This document shows positions 33,171 through 41,681 of a stretch of 64,000 nt of DNA, in pieces. Where the stretch lies: contig NZ_JAPDHV010000002.1 in assembly GCF_025971925.1 (NCBI RefSeq), positions 182,003 through 246,002 on the forward strand. Direction: 5' to 3'. Numbering within the stretch: position 1 is the stretch's first letter; the number at the start of each line of letters is the position of its first letter. A program made the translations under genes and the position numbers. The stretch comes from Chryseobacterium oryctis. GTDB taxonomy: Bacteria > Bacteroidota > Bacteroidia > Flavobacteriales > Weeksellaceae. A model generated the notes under the pieces. The model did not search any database. It saw only the letters and a list, made by a program, of their open reading frames with translations, and was not told the origin of the DNA.

Positions 33171-35546
33171 ATGGAAGAAAACAAGCAAAAAACAGGAAAC
33201 AAGGGAAGAACATTCCCCCTTCCTCCCAAAAAAAAGAATAATGCCTGGAAAAGATGGGTTAAATTTATCTGGATTGGGCTTATTGCAGTAGTTTTAGGTA
33301 TTTCAGGACTTTTCTTTGCTGTTTCTCAAGGATTTCTTGGGGAAATGCCTGATGTGAAAGAACTTGAAAACCCAGACATCTATGTAGCATCTGAAATTTA
33401 TTCTTCCGACGGGGTTTTATTAGGTAAGTTTGAAAAAGAAAAAACTCAACCAATTACCTATAAAGAACTTCCTCCATTTTTAGTATATGCCTTACAAGCT
33501 AAAGAAGACGAACGTTTCAAAGAACACTCAGGAATTGACTTACAATCTGTGGTAAGAGCAGTGGTTTATGGTGGGGGACGAGGAGGAGGTTCTACAATCA
33601 CTCAACAGTTAGCAAAATTACTTTTTACAGGAGGAGCCTCTCAAAACAAAGTACAAAGAGCTTTCCAAAAGCTAAAAGAATGGGTAGTTGCCGTAAGTCT
33701 TGAAAAAAGATATACTAAAGAAGAAATTGTAACCTTATATTTCAACAAGTTTGACTTTTTATACAATGCAAACGGAATTGAAATGGCTTCAAAAATATAC
33801 TTCAACAAGAAGACTTCAGAACTCACATTACCTGAAGCAGCAATGTTTGTTGCCATGCTCGAAAACCCGGTAAAAAACAACCCTATGAGAAACCCGGAAA
33901 GGGCAAAATCAAGAAGAGACGTTGTTTTGGAACAAATGTTAAAGACAGGTTATATCGACCAGGCGACTTTTGACAAAGGAATTTCAACTCCTATTACATT
34001 AGATTATCATCCAATTAAAAATATTAATGATGATTATTCTGCTTATTATAAGTTTTATTTAAAGAAAGAAATTGATTCCTACCTTAAGGATTATGAAAAG
34101 CAAAACGGTAAAAAATTAAACCTTTACAAAGATGGTTTAAAAATATATGTAACTCTTGACTCTAAAATGCAAAAATATGCTGAAGAAGCAATCAAAGAGC
34201 ATTTAACAGATCTTCAAAGAAGATTTGATGCGGAACAAAGAGGTAGAAAACAAAGACCTTTCTATTATCTGAACGACAAACAAATCAATAGTGTTATGGT
34301 TCAGGCAATGAAAAGAACAGGACGTTATAAACAATTAAAAGCTGCTGGAGTTTCAGAAGATTCAATATTATTAGAATTCCATAAACCAATCAAGACTTCT
34401 CGTTTTACGTGGAACGGTGAAGAAGAGGTAGAAATGTCTCCATGGGATTCTATCAGATATCACAAACAAATCGCTCAGGCAGGTTTAATGTCTATGGTTC
34501 CTGGAACAGGAGAAATCAAAGCTTGGGTTGGAGGTATTGATTGGCAACACTTCCAATATGACCATATCAAACAAGGTAAAAGACAGGTAGGATCAACATT
34601 CAAACCTTTTGTATATGCAACAGCAATCATGAAATTAGGAATGACACCTTGCTCAACTGTATCGAACGGTACATACGACCACAAAGGTTGGCACGTTCCG
34701 GGAAGAGGCGGAATGTTGACTTTAAAAGACGCGTTAGCACATTCTCAAAACCCCGTTGCAGCAAGACTTATCGAAATGACAGGTGTTGATGCCGTAATTC
34801 AGACCACAAGAGATTTGGGAGTAACTGAAGATATTCCGAGAAACAATACGATTGCATTGGGTTCTTCTGACATTACAATTTACGAAATGCTTGGAGCATA
34901 TAGTACATTTGCCAACTACGGAAATTACAATAAACCAGAGATGATTTGGAGAATTGAAGACGCCAATGGTAGAGTAATCAAAGAAGTAAACGTAGAGCCA
35001 AAAGAAGTAATGAATCCTCTTTATGCATACACAATGATCGAGCTAATGAAAGGTGTTGCACAATTTGGTACCGCTTCCGGAGAACTTGGTAGAAAAGGTA
35101 TTTCTAAAGCTGTGGAAATTGCAGGTAAAACAGGTACAACCCAAAACAACTCAGATGGTTGGTTTATGGGAATTACGCCGAAACTTGCAACAGGAGCTTG
35201 GGTTGGATGGGAAGATAGAGCAACCCACTTCTATGGAACAGGTGAAGGACAAGGAGCCAAAATGGCACTCCCAATTTGGGCTATCTTCATGAAAAAAGTT
35301 TGGGCAGACAAAAGCTTGGGCATTTCTCCTGATGACAAATTCGTAAAACCATCAGAATGGAAAGATGGATGTTCAGATCTAAAAGGTTTGGGTGGAGGCT
35401 ACGGAGATGATGGAGGTCTTCAGACAATCGACGAAATCAAAAATCCGAAACCTGTAGAACCAACCACACCTAAAAATACAGGTAAAAAAGAGGAGAATGT
35501 AAATGAAAATCTTAATACTTCCGAAAATATAGATTTCAATAAATAA
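33171..35546 (+). CDS. Class A penicillin-binding protein 1A
   Basis: 791 aa bifunctional wall synthase. Membrane anchor at about 27-50. The GT51 transglycosylase has KEDERFKEHSG near 110 (catalytic Glu) and GGSTITQQLAKLLF near 140. The transpeptidase has SXXK in GSTFKPFVYATA (near 475), SxN in AHSQNPVAARL (near 524) and KTG in AGKTGTTQN (near 652). The tail after 740 is Pro/Asn/Glu-rich and probably disordered. It starts 6 bases after gldH. Genes of this type are called ponA or mrcA elsewhere. Confidence 0.95.
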   Translation: MEENKQKTGNKGRTFPLPPKKKNNAWKRWVKFIWIGLIAVVLGISGLFFAVSQGFLGEMPDVKELENPDIYVASEIYSSDGVLLGKFEKEKTQPITYKELPPFLVYALQAKEDERFKEHSGIDLQSVVRAVVYGGGRGGGSTITQQLAKLLFTGGASQNKVQRAFQKLKEWVVAVSLEKRYTKEEIVTLYFNKFDFLYNANGIEMASKIYFNKKTSELTLPEAAMFVAMLENPVKNNPMRNPERAKSRRDVVLEQMLKTGYIDQATFDKGISTPITLDYHPIKNINDDYSAYYKFYLKKEIDSYLKDYEKQNGKKLNLYKDGLKIYVTLDSKMQKYAEEAIKEHLTDLQRRFDAEQRGRKQRPFYYLNDKQINSVMVQAMKRTGRYKQLKAAGVSEDSILLEFHKPIKTSRFTWNGEEEVEMSPWDSIRYHKQIAQAGLMSMVPGTGEIKAWVGGIDWQHFQYDHIKQGKRQVGSTFKPFVYATAIMKLGMTPCSTVSNGTYDHKGWHVPGRGGMLTLKDALAHSQNPVAARLIEMTGVDAVIQTTRDLGVTEDIPRNNTIALGSSDITIYEMLGAYSTFANYGNYNKPEMIWRIEDANGRVIKEVNVEPKEVMNPLYAYTMIELMKGVAQFGTASGELGRKGISKAVEIAGKTGTTQNNSDGWFMGITPKLATGAWVGWEDRATHFYGTGEGQGAKMALPIWAIFMKKVWADKSLGISPDDKFVKPSEWKDGCSDLKGLGGGYGDDGGLQTIDEIKNPKPVEPTTPKNTGKKEENVNENLNTSENIDFNK

Positions 35547-35567
35547 ATTCTCTTTTATAAATACATC

Positions 35568-35600
35568 AGACCTTTCAAACAATTTGGAAGGTCTTTTTTT
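35568..35600 (+). terminator. Terminator of the ricT-gldH-PBP1A operon
   Basis: AGACCTT and AAGGTCT, extended by CAA/TTG pairs, form a hairpin followed by T7, 21 bases after the PBP1A stop. Confidence 0.8.
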
Positions 35601-35607
35601 ATTATAG

Positions 35608-35615
35608 TATATTTG
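35608..35615 (+). promoter_or_regulatory. -7 promoter element of selO, almost at the start codon
   Basis: TATATTTG matches TAnnTTTG and ends 5 bases before the selO ATG, so transcription would start at or next to the start codon. This predicts a leaderless message. Confidence 0.5.
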
Positions 35616-35620
35616 ATATT

Positions 35621-37162
35621 ATGAATATTGAAAACATAGAACAACCATTTATAAAAATATTTCCTGGAGACCTTTCAAGCAACCCAATGCAAAGAAATAC
35701 TCCAAAAGTTTTATTTTCTACAGTTTCTCCAGTTGGATTTCCCAATCCGAAACTTATCGCTTTTAACAATGAACTATCCGAGGAAATCGGCTTAGGTAAA
35801 TTTAAAGAACAAGACCTCGATTTTTTAGGTGGGAATAATCTTCCTAAAAATATTCAGCCTTATTCCACAGCTTATGCAGGACATCAATTCGGAAACTGGG
35901 CAGGACAACTTGGAGACGGAAGAGCAATTTTCGCAGGTGAAATAACCAATCAATTCGGAAAAAAGACAGAAATCCAATGGAAAGGAGCCGGAGCAACTCC
36001 ATATTCAAGACATGCAGACGGAAGAGCCGTATTAAGATCTTCTGTAAGGGAATATTTAATGAGTGAAGCCATGTTTCATTTAGGAATTCCTACAACCCGA
36101 GCACTAAGTTTAGCCTTAACAGGAGAAGACGTTGTAAGAGATATTATGTACAATGGCAACCCCAAAGAAGAAAAAGGAGCTGTGGTCATTCGAACAGCAG
36201 AAAGTTTCCTCCGTTTTGGTCATTTTGAACTAATGTCAGCCCAAAGAGAATATAAAACGTTACAAGAATTAGCTGATTTTACCATTAAAAATTACTACCT
36301 AGAGATAACAACAGATGGAAATCATAAGTACAAAGATTTTTTTGAAATCATCTGTAAAAAAACAGCAGATTTAATCGTTGAATGGTTTAGAGTTGGTTTT
36401 GTACATGGAGTTATGAATACAGACAACATGTCAATTTTAGGGTTAACCATTGATTACGGTCCCTTTTCAATGATGGATGAATATGATTTAAACTTTACAC
36501 CAAACACCACAGATTTACCTGGAAGAAGATATGCTTTCGGAAAACAAGGGCAAATTGCTCAATGGAATCTTTGGCAATTGGCAAATGCTTTACACCCAAT
36601 TATTCAGGATGAAAAATTTTTAGAAAAAACATTGAACGAATTTGGAGACTATTTTTGGAATGCTCACGACAATATGCTTTGTCAAAAATTTGGTTTTGAT
36701 AAGCTTTTAAAAAATGATGAAGAGTTTTTCACCAATTGGCAAGGCTTGATGCAGGAACTTCAGCTAGATTATACTTTATTTTTTAATCAACTTGAAAAAA
36801 TTAACGAAAAAACTGATTTAAAAGCTCTTTTTGATGAGGTTTCATATACCATTCTAGATAATGAAAGAATTTTAAAACTTGAACTCTTCATTAAAAATTA
36901 TTCAAAACGATTAGAAGAAAATTCTATTTCGAAAAAAGATTCAATTGAGCTAATGCAAAAAGCAAATCCAAAGTTCATTTTGAGAAACTATCTACTATTT
37001 GAATGTATTGAAGAAATTAATATTGGCAAAACCGATTTACTTGATAAATTAATTTTAGCATTAAAAAATCCATATCAGGAAACCTTCCCTGAATTTTCTA
37101 AAAAACGTCCTGCAAAATATGATAATATTATAGGATGTTCAACCCTTTCTTGCAGTTCATAA
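35621..37162 (+). CDS. selO: SelO/YdiU-family protein adenylyltransferase
   Basis: 513 aa pseudokinase-fold enzyme that transfers AMP from ATP to Ser/Thr/Tyr of target proteins. Seen: AYAGHQFGNWAGQLGDGRA near residue 87, IQWKGAGATPYSRHADGRAV near 120 (nucleotide-binding Lys and Arg), GFVHGVMNTDNMS near 258 (catalytic loop) and DYGPFSMMD near 277 (metal-binding Asp). It ends CSTLSCSS: the Cys in the third-last position corresponds to selenocysteine in eukaryotic SelO. Known to act in redox stress in E. coli. Single gene. Confidence 0.93.
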   Translation: MNIENIEQPFIKIFPGDLSSNPMQRNTPKVLFSTVSPVGFPNPKLIAFNNELSEEIGLGKFKEQDLDFLGGNNLPKNIQPYSTAYAGHQFGNWAGQLGDGRAIFAGEITNQFGKKTEIQWKGAGATPYSRHADGRAVLRSSVREYLMSEAMFHLGIPTTRALSLALTGEDVVRDIMYNGNPKEEKGAVVIRTAESFLRFGHFELMSAQREYKTLQELADFTIKNYYLEITTDGNHKYKDFFEIICKKTADLIVEWFRVGFVHGVMNTDNMSILGLTIDYGPFSMMDEYDLNFTPNTTDLPGRRYAFGKQGQIAQWNLWQLANALHPIIQDEKFLEKTLNEFGDYFWNAHDNMLCQKFGFDKLLKNDEEFFTNWQGLMQELQLDYTLFFNQLEKINEKTDLKALFDEVSYTILDNERILKLELFIKNYSKRLEENSISKKDSIELMQKANPKFILRNYLLFECIEEINIGKTDLLDKLILALKNPYQETFPEFSKKRPAKYDNIIGCSTLSCSS

Positions 37163-37251
37163 CTTGCGAAATAATCATTATATTTTAATTTAATTTGTTT
37201 TTTTTTACATATTTTAATGATTTTTATTATATTTACAATAAAAATTATATC

Positions 37252-38172
37252 ATGAAGAAATTTTTACTGTCTTTGAGTTTATTACTTACAGGGAATTTTG
37301 TACAATCCCAAACTACTTTACTAGATGAAGGCTTTGAGTCTTATACAGATTTCTCAATTTCCGGTTTTGGAAATTGGCTGACACTTGATTTAGACCAACT
37401 CCCTACATACACAGGAGGTGGGGGCTCTTGGGATAACGCTAACGACCCACAAGCGTTTATGATTTTCAACCCGACTACGGCAGGAGTAACAAACCAAGCG
37501 ACTCCTACCATAGACGACGACGAAGTAAGGAACTTTGACCCTCATGGAGGACAAAAATATGCTGCTGCGTGGAATTCTGTTCCTTCAGGTGGTGTAGGTA
37601 ATAATGATTGGCTCGTAAGCCCTCCTGTTACACTTGGCACAAGTAATAATACACTAACTTTATGGGTAAAGTCTTTATCAAACTCCTATGGATTAGAAAA
37701 ATATAAAATAGGAATATATATTGGTTCAGGAACTCCGACTTCATCAGCTAATTTCACTATTATCTCTGGGGCTTCATCATTATTAGCTCCATATCCAAAC
37801 TGGGAGCAGAAGTCGTATAACCTTGACACTTATGCAGGACAGACTATTAGAGTAGGTATAAATTGCCTTTCAAATGACAACTACATGTTTATGGTAGATG
37901 ATGTAAAGATAACAGCCACGACCCTTTCAACAAATGAAACTTCGAAGGTAAAATCTCCAGTTTCTATTTACCCTAACCCTACAAAATCAGAAATAAATAT
38001 TAAAACTGATAAAAAAATAAAATCATATACACTTATTGACGCAAATGGCAAATTGGCATTAAAAGCAGAATCAACAAGTGCAGATTTATCAATTCTTCCG
38101 ACTGGAATTTATATTATGGATATTGAATTCACCGACGGAAGTAAAGTCTCAGAAAAAGTAATTAAACAATAA
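37252..38172 (+). CDS. T9SS-secreted choice-of-anchor J protein
   Basis: 306 aa from the ATG at 37252, which begins a standard signal peptide (MKKFLLSLSLLLTGNFVQSQ); the frame is open 57 bases earlier without use. Residues about 22-215 look like a choice-of-anchor J/cleaved-adhesin beta-sandwich: LLDEGFESYTDF, NDWLVSPPVTL and the closing MFMVDDVKI. Residues about 230-306 are a type A sorting domain (SIYPNPTKSEINI, LPTGIYIMDI, KVIKQ end), which directs export by type IX secretion and attachment to the cell surface. Its ligand is unknown. Monocistronic with a strong terminator. Confidence 0.9.
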   Translation: MKKFLLSLSLLLTGNFVQSQTTLLDEGFESYTDFSISGFGNWLTLDLDQLPTYTGGGGSWDNANDPQAFMIFNPTTAGVTNQATPTIDDDEVRNFDPHGGQKYAAAWNSVPSGGVGNNDWLVSPPVTLGTSNNTLTLWVKSLSNSYGLEKYKIGIYIGSGTPTSSANFTIISGASSLLAPYPNWEQKSYNLDTYAGQTIRVGINCLSNDNYMFMVDDVKITATTLSTNETSKVKSPVSIYPNPTKSEINIKTDKKIKSYTLIDANGKLALKAESTSADLSILPTGIYIMDIEFTDGSKVSEKVIKQ

Positions 38173-38193
38173 TTATATTTATTATAAACTTTC

Positions 38194-38224
38194 AAGCTCA
38201 CCAAATTTGGTGAGCTTTTTTATT
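38194..38224 (+). terminator. Terminator of the T9SS cargo gene
   Basis: AAGCTCACC and GGTGAGCTT form a perfect stem (extendable by AAA/TTT) followed by a T-rich run that abuts the next promoter box. Confidence 0.85.
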
Positions 38225-38225
38225 T

Positions 38226-38233
38226 TACTTTTG
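38226..38233 (+). promoter_or_regulatory. -7 promoter element of the membrane-protein gene
   Basis: TACTTTTG fits TAnnTTTG, 15 bases before the GTG start at 38249 and immediately after the preceding terminator. Confidence 0.4.
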
Positions 38234-38248
38234 TAAAAACTTTTAAAA

Positions 38249-39529
38249 GTGTTTTCTACTATTAAATCAAAGCTTTATAATTTTTTCAAATTAATTCTCC
38301 CCTCTTCCTATTCAGAGTTAGGTGTATTTACTTTTTTCATCCTTTCTTACGGTATTTTAGGCTGGTATATTGCTCTTGACTACCGAATTATTTTTGATAG
38401 TAGAATTCCTTGGGATGCATATTTTAGCTTTGATAACAAGGCTATCGTAATGACTGGAGGGAGTTTTGAAAGACATCCACTATCCTACTACTTTTTCAAT
38501 TGGATAAGAGAAATCGCACTGTATATTTCGGATGGAAAAATGAATGCCGTTTTTAGATTAACGCTAGCTTGGTTTAGTAACTTAGCTGTAAGCCTAAGTA
38601 TACTTCAGGTTTTCAAATATTTAAAGAATATTATTAAACTTCCAAATTACATCAGTGTACTTATAATTTTATTTTTCGGAGTATTTTCAACAAACATTTT
38701 ACTTTCTTTCACCCCTGAAAATTTTACTTATACTTTATTTTTACTGACATTATTTAATCATTATGCCGCCATAAAAATAAAGAATAACAAGAAAATCCCT
38801 ACGATATCTCTTGCTTTGGCAGGCATTACAATTGGAGGACTTACCATTACAAATATTGCAAAAGTATTTATTCCTGTTGCTTTTGAAAAAGACCTGTTTA
38901 AAAATTGGAAAAAAATCGGAAATGCAGTCCTAAGAGTTACTTTAACTTGCGTCTGCTTTATTTTATTATACTTAAACAGGATTAATTTTAAATATGAAAA
39001 TATACTCAACAAAACCAATGAACAGTACGAAAAGTTCTCAAATGTAAAAAACACTTCTACTTGGGATATGATTTTTTCATATTTTTTTGGAGGGAACATT
39101 CTTTTTTCAGATTTCATTATCAGAAACAAACACAACATGAAAGGCTTCCATTTTAAGGCTTTACTTATGGATGTTTACTCTTCATGGATTCCTTATTTTT
39201 TTATTACAATCTTAATAACACTTATTTGTTGGAGTTATTTTAAGAATTTTAAAAACAAATTAGTTCAAATAGTCATGATTTCGTTCTTCTTAGACATCAT
39301 CATACATTGCGTAATGAAATTTGGACTTCACACCTCTTTTATTTACGGCGGACACTTTGTTTTTGTATATCCACTATTAATAGGATGGCTATTTCATGTA
39401 TATAGATTTTCACCAAAAGCACAGTCTTTTTTAATAGCAACATTTAGTATATTATTCACTTATCTTGCCACAAATAACTACACAAGAATGAACGATTTTT
39501 TTTGGTTTTTAAACCAATATTATCAATAA
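38249..39529 (+). CDS. Polytopic membrane protein, DUF6080-like, unknown function
   Basis: 426 aa from a GTG, with about ten hydrophobic helices. An early extracytoplasmic loop contains DSRIPWDAYFSFDNKA and FERHPLSYYFFNW, whose acidic residues and placement recall GT-C-type glycosyltransferases. It resembles Bacteroidota proteins of the DUF6080 type, recalled rather than searched. The GTG start is supported by the promoter box just upstream. Possible role in envelope glycan or lipid synthesis, unproven. It faces the SPOR gene across a terminator. Confidence 0.6.
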   Translation: MFSTIKSKLYNFFKLILPSSYSELGVFTFFILSYGILGWYIALDYRIIFDSRIPWDAYFSFDNKAIVMTGGSFERHPLSYYFFNWIREIALYISDGKMNAVFRLTLAWFSNLAVSLSILQVFKYLKNIIKLPNYISVLIILFFGVFSTNILLSFTPENFTYTLFLLTLFNHYAAIKIKNNKKIPTISLALAGITIGGLTITNIAKVFIPVAFEKDLFKNWKKIGNAVLRVTLTCVCFILLYLNRINFKYENILNKTNEQYEKFSNVKNTSTWDMIFSYFFGGNILFSDFIIRNKHNMKGFHFKALLMDVYSSWIPYFFITILITLICWSYFKNFKNKLVQIVMISFFLDIIIHCVMKFGLHTSFIYGGHFVFVYPLLIGWLFHVYRFSPKAQSFLIATFSILFTYLATNNYTRMNDFFWFLNQYYQ

Positions 39530-39530
39530 A

Positions 39531-39560
39531 AAAGCTGAGAAATTTCTCAGCTTTCAATTT
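39531..39560. terminator. Terminator between the membrane-protein and SPOR genes
   Basis: AAAGCTGAGA with its complement TCTCAGCTTT forms a near-perfect palindrome with flanking A and T runs, serving two convergent genes. Confidence 0.85.
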
Positions 39561-39580
39561 ATTTTTTTTACAATCCTCTC

Positions 39581-40117
39581 TTATTTAGCCTCTGCACAAA
39601 AAACTCTGTACTGAACAGCGATGGCAGATTTAAAATATTCTCTAATTTTAGACAAATCTCCTGCAGCACTTTGTTTAGTAAAGTAACTTCCTGCCAAAAT
39701 TTTATAATTAGGTCTTAAAGAAGCATCTGTCTCAACCTTAAGATTAGGAAATCTTCTTCTGAAATAAGCCTTCACTTCATTAGCCTCTTCATTACTTTTC
39801 ACTGTTGTAATCTGTATTTTATATCCTAAAATTCTAGGATTTTTTCTACATATTTCAGCGTTCGTCAATTCCCTATTCGGAACATATATTTTTGTCGGTT
39901 TAGTATAAGTATCCTCATCATTATCTTTAGTATTATTGTTACTCGCAACTCTTGAACATTTGTCTTCTAAACTACCCAAAGCTGCATCAATTTTAGGATC
40001 CATAGACATGATAAGCTCTGTTCCTCCTAAAGTATCCTTCTTTACAACCTGCTGTGCATCAATATTATAAAATCCCAATAAAGATAAAACAGAAAATATT
40101 TTAATTAAATTTCTCAT
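39581..40117 (-). CDS. Exported SPOR-domain protein
   Basis: 178 aa, signal peptide (MRNLIKIFSVLSLLGFYNIDAQ), an Asn/Asp-rich linker with one Cys, then a SPOR domain at about 98-175 (YKIQITTVKSNEEANEVKAY, YKILAGSYFTKQSAAGDL). SPOR domains bind denuded glycan strands of peptidoglycan, often at division sites. No enzyme domain is attached. It is divergent from the ACIII operon. Confidence 0.85.
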   Translation of the reverse strand: MRNLIKIFSVLSLLGFYNIDAQQVVKKDTLGGTELIMSMDPKIDAALGSLEDKCSRVASNNNTKDNDEDTYTKPTKIYVPNRELTNAEICRKNPRILGYKIQITTVKSNEEANEVKAYFRRRFPNLKVETDASLRPNYKILAGSYFTKQSAAGDLSKIREYFKSAIAVQYRVFCAEAK

Positions 40118-40247
40118 TTAAACTTGTTTCAGCAAATTTATATAAAAATAAAAATTATACCAAACAAGGTTATTTAGAATCAATACAAATTAAACACAAA
40201 TGACATTTTCCCTTTTCTATATACCGTTAAATTCCTGTTAAAAATAT

Positions 40248-40255
40248 TATTTTTG
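40248..40255 (+). promoter_or_regulatory. -7 promoter element of the alternative complex III operon
   Basis: TATTTTTG matches TAnnTTTG, 44 bases before the actA ATG. No clear -33 TTG at standard spacing. Confidence 0.45.
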
Positions 40256-40299
40256 CGGAATTGATTGGTTCAATATTTTACTAACATAAGATAATTTAA

Positions 40300-41658
40300 A
40301 TGATTAGTTGGAGAAAGCATTATAGACAAACGTTGATCACAATAGGCTTATTGCTATCAACCAGTGCTTCAATTTACGGGCAAGACGGCGATCCTAAGAA
40401 CGGAGAGAAACTTTTCAAGGCAAATTGTACGGCATGTCACGATTTAGACAAACAACTTGTAGGACCACCTTTGAAGGGGGTTGTAGAGCGAGTTAAGACT
40501 GAAGGTGGCGTCGACAAAGATTGGCTTCATAAGTGGATTAAAGACAATAAAGCTCTAAGAGCTTCTGGGGACAAATACGCCAACGAAATTTTCGAAAAAT
40601 TCAATAAAACAGAGATGCAACAGTTTCCGAACCTTTCGGATAAGGATATTGATGACATCTTAGAATTCACAACTAATCCGCCGGCTCCGGAACCTAAAAA
40701 AGAAACAACTACTGAAGAAGGAACAGCTTCTACTGCACCAGCAGCGGATAAAACTACTTCAAATGTTGTAATTATTTCGCTTTTGGCAATTGCAGCTCTA
40801 TTAGTATGGATTCTAATCAAACTAAGACAATTAGTAAAATTGGGGCAATCTGAAGATTTAGCTGGTCTTAATGAAACTAGGGTTCGTTCTTTCAGTGAAA
40901 TCTATCAGAAATACCATTATGTAGGAAAAGGATTAATTGCAATTCTTGCGCTTTTAGCAACATATGGAATTTGGAACTGGATCATGTGGATCGGGGTTTA
41001 CAAAGGATATAAGCCGGAACAACCTATCTATTTCTCACACAAAATTCACGCTGGAGAACAAAAAATTGACTGTCAACTTTGTCACTCTAGTGCTAAATAT
41101 GGAAAAGTATCTGAAATTCCATCTATGAATGTATGTATGAACTGTCACAGAAGTATTTCTGAATACAATGCAGATCACTACATGGAACCAGGAAAAGACA
41201 AAGCATTTTATGATGCTGAAATTCAGAAAATATATGCCGCTACAGGTTGGGATCCTGCTAAACAACAATACACAGGAAAAACACAACCAGTAGAATGGAC
41301 TAGAATTCACAATATGCCAGACTTCGTGTATTTCAATCACTCTCAGCACGTTGTTGCAGGTGAGCAAGCAATTATTAATTCTTTCAACAAAAAGAATCCT
41401 AACAACAAAATTGATGTTGTTTGTAAAGCTTGTCACGGAAAAATTGACACAATGAATGTTGTTCAGATGGCGAATGATTTCACAATGGGATGGTGTATTG
41501 AGTGCCACAGAACTACTGAGGTTGATATGAACAACGGTTATAATAAAGAGTACTTCAAGAATCTACATGACAAGTTGAAAAAACAATACCCTAAAGATGG
41601 TGGTAAGATTACTGTAGATGCAATTGGAGGTCTTGAGTGTGGTAAATGTCATTATTAA
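40300..41658 (+). CDS. actA: Alternative complex III subunit ActA, multihaem cytochrome c
   Basis: 452 aa. Signal peptide, then a class I cytochrome c domain with one CTACH site (near residue 42), a low-complexity linker, two membrane helices (about 150-175 and 205-230), and a C-terminal domain with five CXXCH sites (CQLCH, CMNCH, CKACH, CIECH, CGKCH, the last at the C-terminus). That makes six covalent haems. ActA of other phyla is usually pentahaem; the extra N-terminal cytochrome is a fusion. It takes electrons from the quinol-oxidising core. First of actABCDEF. Confidence 0.92.
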   Translation: MISWRKHYRQTLITIGLLLSTSASIYGQDGDPKNGEKLFKANCTACHDLDKQLVGPPLKGVVERVKTEGGVDKDWLHKWIKDNKALRASGDKYANEIFEKFNKTEMQQFPNLSDKDIDDILEFTTNPPAPEPKKETTTEEGTASTAPAADKTTSNVVIISLLAIAALLVWILIKLRQLVKLGQSEDLAGLNETRVRSFSEIYQKYHYVGKGLIAILALLATYGIWNWIMWIGVYKGYKPEQPIYFSHKIHAGEQKIDCQLCHSSAKYGKVSEIPSMNVCMNCHRSISEYNADHYMEPGKDKAFYDAEIQKIYAATGWDPAKQQYTGKTQPVEWTRIHNMPDFVYFNHSQHVVAGEQAIINSFNKKNPNNKIDVVCKACHGKIDTMNVVQMANDFTMGWCIECHRTTEVDMNNGYNKEYFKNLHDKLKKQYPKDGGKITVDAIGGLECGKCHY

Positions 41659-41681
41659 TAACTAAAAAATTAGAAGTATAA

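Noticed and set aside
41035..41508. 157-codon minus-strand frame inside actA
   Set aside because: The opposite strand has six conserved haem motifs, and the frame shows no signal, fold or promoter.
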